A stretch of 64,000 nucleotides of DNA from Rhizobacter sp. OV335. Lineage in GTDB: Bacteria; Pseudomonadota; Gammaproteobacteria; Burkholderiales; Burkholderiaceae_C. A program made the position numbers and the translations under genes. Of the stretch, positions 38,101 through 46,170 are shown piece after piece (the stretch's first letter is position 1; every line of letters starts with the position of its first letter). The notes below the pieces were generated by a model, which did not search any database, had not been told where the DNA came from, and worked only from the letters and a program-made list of their open reading frames with translations. The stretch spans positions 62,001-126,000 of the forward strand of contig NZ_FRCQ01000020.1 in assembly GCF_900142965.1 (NCBI RefSeq), given 5' to 3'.

Positions 38101-39084
38101 GACCCATCGAACCTTGGCGTCACGACGGCTTTCGCCTACGTCGGCATGAAGTCCGACCTGTCGGGTGGCGGTGACCTGGGGCTGGAGTCGGTGACGAAAT
38201 ACTTCCCGTACGCCAATGGCGGGATGATGGCGTCGACCACCGAGTACCTGCAGCCGCTGAACAGCGAGACCGGGCAGGAGGGCACGCAGCGCAAGCAGTT
38301 CGTCGGCATGCCCAAGTGCACCTACACGCGCTACATCGCAGCCTGGGTTCCGAACGCGTCGCTGGCCAGCCTGGTGCGTGACGACGTGGACAACAGCCGC
38401 AACGTGCGGCCCGGCTCGCCGCGCCAGTTGCCGAAGGCGCTGGGTTCCGGCACGCAGTCCTCGACAAGCGCAGGCACCAACAGCGAATGCTTCGATGTCG
38501 ACGGTGACGCGCCCGACAAGCCGGCCGACGGATGGGGCGCGCAGATCATCAACATGACGACCTACGTCTACTGCGATGTGCAGTCGCAGGCGAGCGCCTC
38601 GTCGGCCACGTGGATGACGCCTTGCGGCACCACCGAGGCGGTCAAGCGCCCCTATCAGATGCGCTCCGTCGAGCGGACCTGGGATCCGATGACCCCTGCG
38701 CTGAAGGTCGGCAAGGTAGACACCGTCAACACGGCGATGACGGCGTACGGCGACGTCGGCGCGGCGACGATCACGACCACGGGTTACGGCGTGGGAGGCC
38801 AGGGCAGTCAGCCGCAGGTGATGACCAAGTCCACGACCAACACCTACCTGAGCGGAGACGGCGGCACGAGCCGATTCGTCACCGAAAAGAAGTGGTTCCT
38901 GGGCCGCCTGGGGACCAGCACCGTGAAGTCCACCACCAACGTGACGCAGCCGCTCGACCGGAGCGACGCCAACCTGAGCCCTGCCGCGAAGGCCACGCAG
39001 GATCCTGCGTTGAACGGCACGCCGACCAAGCTGCTGCGGCCCGAAGTGCTGATGACCATCCTGCAGTTGCTGTTGGAAGACTGA
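35128..39084 (+). CDS. SpvB/TcB-like protein with Sec signal and FG-GAP (VCBS) repeats
   Basis: This 1318-residue protein starts with a Sec-type signal (residues about 1-38, VVSSVALSASA-QG). The SpvB N-terminal domain follows (GQAVYSYPIVVPPGVAGMEPKLSLVYNSGG, GPIGVGWTVQGIS), known from Salmonella SpvB and TcB/TcaC toxin-complex proteins. From about residue 400, FG-GAP calcium-type repeats occur: GDFNGDGKTDLLLW, DINGDGRQDLL, DFDGDGRLDLV, DIDGDGKPDLL, DANGDGKSDVI, DINGDGLTDFM. A TcdB middle-like region (TSVMNLSGVTTWISYSST) follows. No ADP-ribosyltransferase domain is visible. It is 8 bp upstream of the RHS gene; in Tc toxins these two parts form one cocoon. The Sec signal is atypical of Tc complexes. 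Translation start ATG at 35128. Confidence 0.87.
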   Translation: MNSFSISRADAWLARFSSAAPRVLAMVVSSVALSASAQGLVVSESGQAVYSYPIVVPPGVAGMEPKLSLVYNSGGNNGPIGVGWTVQGISQITRCPKIEPVAVNGAVKPQITPVRYTVDDNLCLDGQRLIKVDTSQGWVGKAAASQATPALGLASGFVEFRTENDGYSRIRASGMAGSGADKGPATFTVQTKAGLTQVYGLTSIRGVPAPDAIALSEGGQLPGVATAWMLKKVVDSVGNAIEFEYDNTTRTWGSKGPGGMVLPGREWNLKRVYYGCKDAEESACPQRHQVLFVYEERPDKAEAYHLGSKVVSTQLLSQVQVSTSAGTVRLYQIGHAASKATNRQLLTTITECAGGTAVTCLPATRFTYPGAFHDVNYLGFSRFNLGGVPLIMFDGTRGTISGDFNGDGKTDLLLWTKNAGVNGEVNELWLADAKVPGYYNKVPSLGDLATVRLGGKFAGGGDDDVVDTVAVDINGDGRQDLLRLCRSLSTTWCPSGTKAQMWLSISDNSPAAASYGQFVAAPNAAMAMQNGVLAPIEGPLVARSETKTTRVCSFTEEHQTFNVNIFTSRAEDAYWQDFDGDGRLDLVSLESVGVVVGDMSLCPHSLPVPPSAHLLRYYVGKGNGQFELKQSLPLTGVHRSAELKAMSGMSNGEVLDIDGDGKPDLLFTGQRFVQGGDGLFHQVNQSIDPAPAGNPLMTVVDANGDGKSDVILLDPAAWRTVPSPIPPNHSGAPNNVSANPHEARLFINQGGIFVRDDRPLNALKAWGPTSWMESTGDGEGGIGLMTGPRFFAFGGGTAGSMPLDINGDGLTDFMAWTGEDDRHDLRFFTSMAGTDGGKLDGSLAAVSDIDRGRYGLPEMATGGVTFMSGDFMGLGSVGFIRMQDGGNNNLWYRDGPPPDVMTSVMNLSGVTTWISYSSTGMASAGLVVGNNSPVEVGVGVYVNTRPPIDLGGLTDPQARADKAGKHTWPTHHAHPAQWLVGTTKQQSVNGVDPSNLGVTTAFAYVGMKSDLSGGGDLGLESVTKYFPYANGGMMASTTEYLQPLNSETGQEGTQRKQFVGMPKCTYTRYIAAWVPNASLASLVRDDVDNSRNVRPGSPRQLPKALGSGTQSSTSAGTNSECFDVDGDAPDKPADGWGAQIINMTTYVYCDVQSQASASSATWMTPCGTTEAVKRPYQMRSVERTWDPMTPALKVGKVDTVNTAMTAYGDVGAATITTTGYGVGGQGSQPQVMTKSTTNTYLSGDGGTSRFVTEKKWFLGRLGTSTVKSTTNVTQPLDRSDANLSPAAKATQDPALNGTPTKLLRPEVLMTILQLLLED

Positions 39085-39092
39085 GCACCGCC

Positions 39093-42000
39093 ATGTCTGA
39101 TCTTCACAAGACTTTTCCACGTCTGCTGGGCACCCTGGCCGCACTGACGCTGCTGGGCGCGAACGCGCTGGCCCAGACGGTGTTGCCTCCGGCCTTTGGC
39201 GAGTCGCTCGAGACGCGCAAGAGCAGTTTCAACTACGACGACGAGACCGGGCTGCTGATCGAGGAGCAGATCGAGCCCGACAACCCCGCACTGTGCGTCA
39301 AGACCCGCTACCAGCTCGACCTGAATGGCAACCGGAAGCAGACGACGACTTCGAATTGCGCAGGCACGCTGCCGGCAGGGGTGGCGTTCGCCGACCGCAC
39401 TGCGAATGCGTCATACAGCAACGCTGGGCAGCCGAACGGCACGCTCGACGGCAGCTACGTCACCAGCGCCTGGAATGCGCTGAGCCACACCGAGACCAAG
39501 CGCGTGGACCCGGCATTCGGGCAGGCGATCTCGGCGACCGGCCCGAACGGGCTGACGACGACGTGGGAGCTCGACGCGCTGGGCCGCAAGGTGAAGGAGA
39601 CGCGGGCGGACGGCAGCTTCAGCCTGATCTGGTATTGCTACGTTTCGTCGACCATTCTCGACAAGAGCAGCAACACGCCGGGGTGCCCGGGAACGGCGGG
39701 CGCGGCGGGAACGGCGATGCCGAACCTGCCGGCGACCGACCCGAAGCCTGTCTTTGCACTGAGCTTCCTGCACACGCAGTCGTACGGAGCGAACGGGGTG
39801 GTCAGCGGACCATGGACTCGCGTGTATCAGGATCTGCGCGGCCGCACGATGCGCAGCGTGACGCAGGCGTTCGACGGTGACAGCAGCACCGCGGGCAAGC
39901 TGATCGTCGCCGACACGTTCTACAACCAGAACGGCGCGACGGTGCTGACGACGCAGCCGTACTTCCTGAACACGCTGAGCTCGGGCATCGACGGCAGCAC
40001 CTACGGCTTCACGTACACGCAGTTCGACGTGATCGGTCGGCCGCTGGCGGTCTACACGGCCGACAACGGCGAGGGCAGCGAGACGATCCACACCGAAACG
40101 GTCGACGGTGCGAGGGTGGCGGACGAGCTGAGGGCCTTCGGCTTCGCGTCGGCGGGGCGCAAATTCGCGGTGGTGCGCTACGCCTACGAAGGCGCGAAGA
40201 CGACGGTGACGCGGCGCAGTCGCGGCGGCAGCGGCAGCGATAACGCGCAGGTCGACATCCAGTGGCGCGACCCGCAAGGCCACGTGGTGCTGGCCGAAGA
40301 CGCGCAGCACGCGCAGACCGCGTTCCTCTACGACGCGCAAGGCAGCCTGGTGACGACGGTGGACCCGCTCGGCAACCGCGTGGAAGTGCGCTACGACGGG
40401 CGCGGCCGCAAGACGGCGATGCTGGACCCGAACAAGGGCTACTGGACCTACGGCTACAACGCGCTGGGCGAGCTGACATCGCAGCAGAGTCCGAACCAGC
40501 GCGCGGCCGGCACGAGCAGCACGTTGGCCTATGACGTGTTGGGTCGGCTGATCGAGAAGCTGACGCCGGAGTTCAAGACCAGCTATCTCTACGACACGGT
40601 GAACGGTACGTCGAGCGGGGCTGCGTGTCTCGCCGCAGGCAGCGGTGGAGCGAACGCGACCAAGGGCAAGCTGTGCGGCACCAGCACGACGCACGGCGTT
40701 GCGAGGTCGACGGTGTATGACCGCTTCCTGCGGCCGGTGAACAACACGACGGTGATCAGCGGCGAGCCGCGCTATCAGCTGAGCAGCTTCTCGCAGAGCG
40801 CGGAGTACGACGCCAACTTCGGCCGGCTGGTGAAGCAGACCTGGCAGACCGGCGTGAGCGTGCAGTACGGCTACACCATGTTGGGCGCGCTGCAGACGGT
40901 GCACAACGGCAGCGGCTACGCGTACTGGACGGCGCAGCGGGTGAACGCCTGGGGCAAGGTGGAAGACGCGTTGCTCGGCCATGGCGTGAGCAGCCACACG
41001 CGCTTCGAGCCGATGAGCGGGCGCGTCACCGACGCGGCCGCAGGCACCGGCACGGACATCTCCACCGCGACGGCGATGAACGTGTTCAAACACCGCTATG
41101 TGTGGGATGCGCTGGGCAACCTGAGCGCGCGCACCGACGTGAACGGTGCGGGCGGCGGGGTAGACGCCAACGAGGTGTTCGACTATGACGCGCTGAACCG
41201 GCTGACGCGTTACCAGACGACGAACTCGGGCGGCCCGACGCAAGACGTGACGCTAGCCTACAACGCGATCGGCAACATCCTGTCGAAGAGCGATGTGGGC
41301 TCGTACGTGTACCCGGCGAGCGGCCAACCGCTGCCGCATGCGGTGAACGCGATCCGCACGCGCGCAGGCGGGCCGGCCTACAGCGCCGACTACGAATACG
41401 ACGCACAGGGAAACCTGACGCGCGCCTTCGGCGATGCGCGCTACCGCAGCGTGCGCTACAACAGCTTCAACCTGCCGCAGGGCGATGGGGTGACGCCGGG
41501 CATCGTCGGCGTGAGCAGCAACGGCGGTGTCGCGCCCAGCTACGACTGGAAGTACAGCGAAACCGAGCAGCGCCTGGTCGAGGTGCGCAAGACGAGCCTC
41601 GGCACGCGCACGACCTGGTTCCTGCACCCGGACGGTGCGAACGGCTTGAGCTACGAGCGCGAGACCGACGAGGCCGGCGTGACGACACACCGGCACTACA
41701 TCGGCATAGGCAACGCGACGGCGCTGGTGACGACGACGGCTGCGGCCCCGGCGACGGTGAGCAAGCTGGAGTACTGGCACAAGGACCACCTGGGCTCGAC
41801 GGTGGCGCTGACGGTGGCCGGCGGCAGCGACTGGCGCAGCCTGGTGAAGACGATCCGCTATGCCTACGACCCGTGGGGCAAGCGCCGCTATGCGAACGGT
41901 GCGACGGACCCGGCCAATGCATTGGTCGGCGACTACCACGGTGGCTCGCCGGACGCAGCGAACGGCACGGACCGGGGGTTCACCGGGCATGAACACCTGG

Positions 42001-43181
42001 ACGACCTCGGCGTGATCCACATGAACGCGCGGTTGTACGACCCGATGATCGGTCGCTTCATGCAGGCCGACCCGGTGGTGGGCGATCCATTCGACGTGCA
42101 GACGTACAACGCGTACAGCTACGTCTACAACCGGCCGCTGAACACGGTGGACGCGGATGGCAAGTGCCCGGTGTGCATCGGGTTCATCGTGGGTGCGCTG
42201 GTGGCACGTGCGGCGGGGATCATCGACCAGCAGCAAATGCGGATGGTGATCAGCATCGCGGTGGCGGCTTGGCTTGGACCCAAAGCCGGGGAGATCACCT
42301 GGGCGGCTGCGGGCCAAGCTGCCGCAGCGGGGTTTGTGTCAGGGGCGGTTGCATCAGGGAATATGAAGGGGGCGATGCAAGGCGGGTTCACATCGTTGAT
42401 CTTTTACGGTGCAGGCAGTCTTGGTCAGACGTTAAGTGCGAGTGCGTCGACATCTGGTCTATCAAGCACAGCGGCGTTCTGGAGTGACAGCGGACTGGGG
42501 CGCACCATACTGCACGCTGGCGCTGGCTGCGTGACTTCAGCGGTTGGCGGGGGCCAGTGCGGATCGGGTGCCCTGTCGGCTGGGGCGGCGCAATACTTGG
42601 GCGGCCGTCTAACGGTCGGCGACCGTGTTGGCGATACATTCGTGCACGCAATGATCGGTGGAACTACCTCGGTAATAGGGCGGGGAAAATTTTCTAGCGG
42701 AGCACAATCCGGCGCATTTGGATATCTCTTCAATCAGTCTGCACACGACGATCGACCAAGCCAACCAGGATCTCCGATTCCTGTGCCAGGCGACCCAAAG
42801 CCAATCATTGATTTATTCTCTGCCATCGCAGATCTGTTCTCCGGACCGACCTATGCAGACACTTACAGAGAAAGAGCCCTGAAGGCGGCGGGAATTACCG
42901 AGGCGCAAGCTCAGAATCTCGACGTTCATCATATAGTTGAACGAAATGCGGCTGCGGCTGCTCCGGCGAGAGTGGCACTCGCAACAGTTGGAATAGGCGT
43001 GGATGATCTCGAGAACTTGGTGATCACATCGAGGGCGGATCATAAACCCCTGCATACGGGTCAATATATAACTACTGTTAATGCTGTGATGACGGCAACT
43101 GCGCCGGCTGGGCGAGCCGCGGTCGTGCTTCAATTGAATTACATTAAGACTTCAATCTATGTCAAGGGGAGCTTCCCATGA
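39093..43181 (+). CDS. RHS-repeat toxin with Sec signal and C-terminal HNH/Endo VII-like nuclease region
   Basis: This 1362-residue polymorphic toxin has a signal peptide (residues 1-28, LLGANALA-QT). Many YD repeats follow (YDAQGSLVTTVDPLGNRVEVRYDGRGR, FDYDALNRLTRY). The RHS-associated core is about 920-1020 (GHEHLDDLGVIHMNARLYDPMIGRFMQADP ... YNAYSYVYNRPLNTVDADGK). The C-terminal variable region has a Gly/Ala-rich, partly hydrophobic stretch (about 1025-1190) and a nuclease-like end: VHHIVERN with His1279-His1280, IGVDDLENLV and HKPLHTGQYITTVN. This matches the HNH/Endo VII (AHH/WHH) toxin pattern. Base composition becomes AT-richer over the last part. The stop overlaps the immunity gene (ATGA). 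Delivery is unlikely to use a type VI apparatus from this window; none is encoded. Confidence 0.87.
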   Translation: MSDLHKTFPRLLGTLAALTLLGANALAQTVLPPAFGESLETRKSSFNYDDETGLLIEEQIEPDNPALCVKTRYQLDLNGNRKQTTTSNCAGTLPAGVAFADRTANASYSNAGQPNGTLDGSYVTSAWNALSHTETKRVDPAFGQAISATGPNGLTTTWELDALGRKVKETRADGSFSLIWYCYVSSTILDKSSNTPGCPGTAGAAGTAMPNLPATDPKPVFALSFLHTQSYGANGVVSGPWTRVYQDLRGRTMRSVTQAFDGDSSTAGKLIVADTFYNQNGATVLTTQPYFLNTLSSGIDGSTYGFTYTQFDVIGRPLAVYTADNGEGSETIHTETVDGARVADELRAFGFASAGRKFAVVRYAYEGAKTTVTRRSRGGSGSDNAQVDIQWRDPQGHVVLAEDAQHAQTAFLYDAQGSLVTTVDPLGNRVEVRYDGRGRKTAMLDPNKGYWTYGYNALGELTSQQSPNQRAAGTSSTLAYDVLGRLIEKLTPEFKTSYLYDTVNGTSSGAACLAAGSGGANATKGKLCGTSTTHGVARSTVYDRFLRPVNNTTVISGEPRYQLSSFSQSAEYDANFGRLVKQTWQTGVSVQYGYTMLGALQTVHNGSGYAYWTAQRVNAWGKVEDALLGHGVSSHTRFEPMSGRVTDAAAGTGTDISTATAMNVFKHRYVWDALGNLSARTDVNGAGGGVDANEVFDYDALNRLTRYQTTNSGGPTQDVTLAYNAIGNILSKSDVGSYVYPASGQPLPHAVNAIRTRAGGPAYSADYEYDAQGNLTRAFGDARYRSVRYNSFNLPQGDGVTPGIVGVSSNGGVAPSYDWKYSETEQRLVEVRKTSLGTRTTWFLHPDGANGLSYERETDEAGVTTHRHYIGIGNATALVTTTAAAPATVSKLEYWHKDHLGSTVALTVAGGSDWRSLVKTIRYAYDPWGKRRYANGATDPANALVGDYHGGSPDAANGTDRGFTGHEHLDDLGVIHMNARLYDPMIGRFMQADPVVGDPFDVQTYNAYSYVYNRPLNTVDADGKCPVCIGFIVGALVARAAGIIDQQQMRMVISIAVAAWLGPKAGEITWAAAGQAAAAGFVSGAVASGNMKGAMQGGFTSLIFYGAGSLGQTLSASASTSGLSSTAAFWSDSGLGRTILHAGAGCVTSAVGGGQCGSGALSAGAAQYLGGRLTVGDRVGDTFVHAMIGGTTSVIGRGKFSSGAQSGAFGYLFNQSAHDDRPSQPGSPIPVPGDPKPIIDLFSAIADLFSGPTYADTYRERALKAAGITEAQAQNLDVHHIVERNAAAAAPARVALATVGIGVDDLENLVITSRADHKPLHTGQYITTVNAVMTATAPAGRAAVVLQLNYIKTSIYVKGSFP

Positions 43182-43759
43182 GATGCTACTTGCTGGAGCG
43201 GGAAAGGTCGGCATTGGATCTTTATCTGCCAGATGAGAGTTTGTTGGCCGCGTCTATTCGCAGTGGATTGGACCCGAAGTATGTGAAGGGAATTCTCGCT
43301 GGCGCGAATGGGGGGCTCGGGGCGCGCTTTGAAGTGCTGGGGCGAGTCTCGAAAAAGGATCGGAAACTGCCTGGCCTCATGTATTGGTCCTGGGTTCCGG
43401 CCTTCAATTCTGCTGCGTATGAAATGCTAATGGAGGTGGGCGCAGCCAGTTCAGATTTTCTTGCGTGCGGATTGACAGGCAGGGAGGATGTGGTGCACCT
43501 ACATTTGCCGGAAGGTGTGGAAAACGTGATAAATATAAATCAGTCAATATTCTCTCACTCTGTGCCAATTGATCCGCCTCTGCCCTACAGTGCGGTGCAT
43601 GTTCACCTCAATGCCGGTTTTGAGTCGTTATCGCCAATCTTCAGAACGCGCCCACCCGGGAGCAGTCAAGTCACCCCGGATGTTTATTTTTGTGGTGACG
43701 CGGTTGATGGTTGGAGCAGAAAGCGCTTAACAGGGGCATCGTTCAAGCAGGTCGCTTGA
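43178..43759 (+). CDS. Putative immunity protein of the RHS toxin
   Basis: This 193-residue protein without signal or membrane segment starts within the toxin stop codon (ATGA at 43178-43181), the classic toxin-immunity arrangement. Its C-terminus (DVYFCGDAVDGWSRKRLTGASFKQV) resembles the ending of DUF1629/Imm11-type immunity proteins, which finish in (L/I)xGxxFxxV; that is a weak family hint. The same ending occurs in the protein at 44858-45523 (RRLIGASFKKVS). Codon use and lower GC match the toxin tip, indicating that both moved together. Immunity function is inferred from position. Confidence 0.65.
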   Translation: MRCYLLERERSALDLYLPDESLLAASIRSGLDPKYVKGILAGANGGLGARFEVLGRVSKKDRKLPGLMYWSWVPAFNSAAYEMLMEVGAASSDFLACGLTGREDVVHLHLPEGVENVININQSIFSHSVPIDPPLPYSAVHVHLNAGFESLSPIFRTRPPGSSQVTPDVYFCGDAVDGWSRKRLTGASFKQVA

Positions 43760-43770
43760 GTTCTGAATAG

Positions 43771-44034
43771 CCTCGCGAGGGCTACGCACGAACTTCGTAT
43801 GGCAACGATGGAGTAGTCTGTAACGCAAATTTCCCCGGGTGCGGCGATCCGCATTCCAGCTATGCCGGTGCTCAGGACTGGGGGTTTCATAGCTGGAGAG
43901 AAAGTTCCAAACTCTCTGTTCGCGTGGCACCGGTGGCAGTGGACTATAGTCTCGATTCCAATATACCGACGTTTGTGGGCTTGTCAGCAGGAAATCCCAC
44001 GCTGAAGATCACGGACGGTATGAGTTGGGGCTAA
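43771..44034 (+). pseudogene. Startless reading-frame remnant between immunity genes
   Basis: An open frame of 87 codons with no usable start codon, bounded by TAG at 43768-43770 and TAA at 44032-44034, reads ARTSYGNDGVVCNANF ... NIPTFVGLSAGNP ... TDGMSWG. It may be the broken end of an older RHS or toxin module left in the tail. Nothing in it is recognised, and it could be non-coding. Confidence 0.25.
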
Positions 44035-44065
44035 TACTCTCCATCCGAACCAGGGTTGCAACTGA

Positions 44066-44356
44066 ATGGCGGGCCCGCAGGCAGTGCAATATGCGTTGGT
44101 GGCCGAGCGTGATGGGCTGTATCCAACAGTTCGCGGTGAGCTTGTGCATATGAATGCGGGCGAGGTTTGGAAGTACGGTATAACCATAAATCCAACTGCG
44201 CGCTATCCAGCGCAAGCTTTGAGTACATTAGGTTTGGTCATGGAAATTCAGGCAAGAGAAACTTTGCCGCAGGTATATGTGGCGGAGAAAGTTCAGCTTA
44301 TTGATTACGCCACAACGCACGGCGCACTGCCGCCGGGAAACCGTATATTTAAGTAG
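44066..44356 (+). CDS. Orphan RHS-type toxin C-terminal module, possibly GIY-YIG-like
   Basis: This 96-residue reading frame has an in-frame TGA just before its ATG. The text YALVAERDGLYPTVRGELVHMNAGEVWKYGITINPTARYPAQAL ... EKVQLIDYATTHGALPPGNRIF has the look of a detached polymorphic-toxin tip. VWKYGIT-xNP-xxRY resembles the YKIGxTxNxxxR core of GIY-YIG nucleases, and HGxLPPGNR is a common end of such RHS tips. It has no secretion signal or RHS core of its own, so it is probably a silent cassette that can recombine onto the RHS gene. It is followed after 8 bp by a putative immunity gene. Nuclease activity is inference. Confidence 0.55.
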   Translation: MAGPQAVQYALVAERDGLYPTVRGELVHMNAGEVWKYGITINPTARYPAQALSTLGLVMEIQARETLPQVYVAEKVQLIDYATTHGALPPGNRIFK

Positions 44357-44364
44357 TTGAGATT

Positions 44365-44790
44365 ATGAAAATCCGAGTGACGAGTATCGTTGCGCCAGAG
44401 GTTCGTGCGCTAATTAGTAGCGTTACGACCCGTCTCGAAGATTGGCTAAGGCCCGCGATCGAACCCAATGACTATGGTGGCGGAATCGACCAATTCGCAG
44501 TCTTCTTTGTGTCGGTTGAGTCTGATCCCCTAGAGAACGAGCGGTATTGCAGTGCCAACAATCGGGCTAGCCGGTACAAGGATCTCCTCACGGGCGAGAT
44601 GGTGAGGTTTGTCGGGATTGCGGTTCCCATTGCTCCTGAGACCGTCCTGGCTTCGTCGCAAGACGAGTTGTCGAACCGTCTTGAAGCCTTGCTCTTGGAG
44701 GAGTTGGAGTCGCCTGCTTACGCAATGCCAAAAAACTTCGACCGCCGGCGTCTTCTTGTCGATCTAAAAGCTGCTCTTTCGTCGCGCTAA
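44365..44790 (+). CDS. Putative immunity protein for the orphan toxin module
   Basis: This 141-residue soluble protein has no signal and a predicted alpha/beta composition (MKIRVTSIVAPEVRALISSVTTRLEDWL..., FAVFFVSVES, LEALLLEELESPAYAMPKNFDRRRLLVDLKAAL). It begins 8 bp after the orphan toxin tip in the same direction, which is the expected place for its cognate immunity gene. The family is not recognised. AT-richer than the core genome. Confidence 0.5.
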   Translation: MKIRVTSIVAPEVRALISSVTTRLEDWLRPAIEPNDYGGGIDQFAVFFVSVESDPLENERYCSANNRASRYKDLLTGEMVRFVGIAVPIAPETVLASSQDELSNRLEALLLEELESPAYAMPKNFDRRRLLVDLKAALSSR

Positions 44791-44857
44791 CCATGCAGCG
44801 GCCTAGGGACGGGTTTTGTCAGTTTACGCTGTGGAGGTTAGAAAGGAATGCTGGCCA

Positions 44858-45523
44858 ATGAAGTCCCTCAAGAAGGCGCCATCTTCCACATTGCGCTGGT
44901 GGGGCTTGCAGTCCGCCGAAGCGTTCGACTTCGTCAGTACTTTTCTGAACGGTCAGAGCTTCGATGGCCCGACGATCTGGGCAGAGGGGGCCTTGGTCCC
45001 CTATTCCAAGGCACTGTGTCCGACCATCAAAGCGGTCGTCAGCGTCAGTACGTTTACCGCCGACAACGGCTACGCGGCTTTTGATGCCGGTGCCGTTCTT
45101 CTCTCCAAAACACTGCATGATTTGTTGCGGAAGGCCAATCCTGACGAAGAGGTGCCGCGCCAGCGAATCCACGCGGGCTTTGCCCCATGTCTGACAATTT
45201 CCCTCGCGCACCTGAAGTGGTGCCAAAACCCGTCTGACATCAACCCGAGTTGGGCAATGACTCTCCAGGCTGATGCTTCTAGGCCGGGGGCACAAGTTTT
45301 CGCCGAAGACTTCACGTCACTGATGCTCCCCATGCTCGAAGGGTTGAAGTCCGATGACGATCTCGAAGCTCTGCTCGTGCGAGCTCTCAAGCGAGAGAAG
45401 CCGACGTGGGTGGGATCCGATACGCCGTGGTTCGCGCGCCTGCCTGAGCGAGTCGCCTTGCTGAAGAAGCGAGGGACAGCAGCGAGGCGATTGATTGGAG
45501 CTTCATTCAAGAAAGTTTCCTGA
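44858..45523 (+). CDS. Immunity-like protein of unknown family with a degenerate duplicate downstream
   Basis: This 221-residue soluble protein starts with SLKKAPSSTLRWWGLQSAEAFDFV. The ATG at 44858 follows AAAGGA; TTG at 44816 would add 14 residues. Two stretches stand out: DINPSWAMTLQADASRPGAQVFAEDF and KREKPTWVGSDTPWFARLPERVALL. The 3' part is duplicated in broken form at 47352-47619. The end RRLIGASFKKVS parallels the end of the protein at 43178-43759. It may be an immunity protein whose toxin tip has been lost. Function is inferred only from its location in the toxin tail. Confidence 0.5.
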   Translation: MKSLKKAPSSTLRWWGLQSAEAFDFVSTFLNGQSFDGPTIWAEGALVPYSKALCPTIKAVVSVSTFTADNGYAAFDAGAVLLSKTLHDLLRKANPDEEVPRQRIHAGFAPCLTISLAHLKWCQNPSDINPSWAMTLQADASRPGAQVFAEDFTSLMLPMLEGLKSDDDLEALLVRALKREKPTWVGSDTPWFARLPERVALLKKRGTAARRLIGASFKKVS

Positions 45524-45551
45524 ATGTATAACTGTTGAATGCGCAGTTCTC

Positions 45552-45590
45552 AACTATTCAAACGATCTTTACATGGTCGGTGGATGAGCG
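45552..45590 (+). repeat. 39-bp direct repeat, copy 1
   Basis: AACTATTCAAACGATCTTTA followed by CATGGTCGGTGGATGAGCG, 28 bp after the stop of the gene ending at 45523. The second copy (47310-47349) has AACTAGTCAAACGGATATTT, then ACTCGGTCGGTGGTTGAGCG. They appear to be relics of duplication within the toxin-immunity tail. Confidence 0.65.
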
Positions 45591-45648
45591 GAGACGCTTA
45601 TATAGTGTCGGCTTAGGAGCGATTTGGCGTATGCGAGGGCCATTCAAG

Positions 45649-46106
45649 ATGACAAAGAACACATCGTCGATTGACTCCTTGATCGAAAAAATTCACACAT
45701 ATTGCAAGTTTGCTGGTGCTGGCAACGTGCCTGATGGTTTGCGTGACTTCATTTTGTCTCCGGTACCACGCGAACACGGACTCGGTGTTTACGGGGACTT
45801 GCAAAAGAAGTTGACACGTGGGTTCGTGAGTTGCTTTCTCCAACTCAGCAAGATGGGATAGTTCGTCATATGCGCGCTGCCGGAGTGCGCGAGTCTGATT
45901 TGCCAGCTACTCAGAGGACTCGCAGCATCCGTCGATTTCTGAAAATTTCGCGACAGCCTCGACCTGATGAGGCCGAATTAATTCGGCAAGCCGTTGAAGA
46001 TTGGCGAAGTTTGTCTTTGTCTGCGGTCGAGGTGGAGTCCCTTCGAGCTCTTGCGAGCGATTGGAAAAGTGGAGAAGCAAGGATTGCCTCCAAACGGGTT
46101 CGCTAG
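45649..46106 (+). pseudogene. Frameshifted immunity-like gene
   Basis: Two adjoining frames read as one protein if a single A is added to the AAAA run near 45799. The N-terminal part is TKNTSSIDSLIEKIHTYCKFAGAGNVPDGL ... LGVYGDLQK (start ATG 45649; 45631 is an alternative). It would continue EVDTWVRELLSPTQQDGIVRHMRAAGVRESDL ... EARIASKRVR to the stop at 46106. The restored protein would be about 152 residues, soluble and charged. Without correction the first frame ends at 45861. Either a true inactivating slip in a homopolymer or a sequencing error. The family is unknown; immunity role suggested by location. Confidence 0.5.
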
Positions 46107-46170
46107 TAGGGCCAGACCTACCGCCCAGCATCGCTCAGTGTGCAAAAGAGGTCCATTTTTACATTTGCCC

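Noticed and set aside
38532-39092. Extension of the RHS frame upstream of 39093
   Set aside because: It lies within the SpvB-like coding sequence and is Arg/His-rich; the ATG at 39093 opens a signal peptide.
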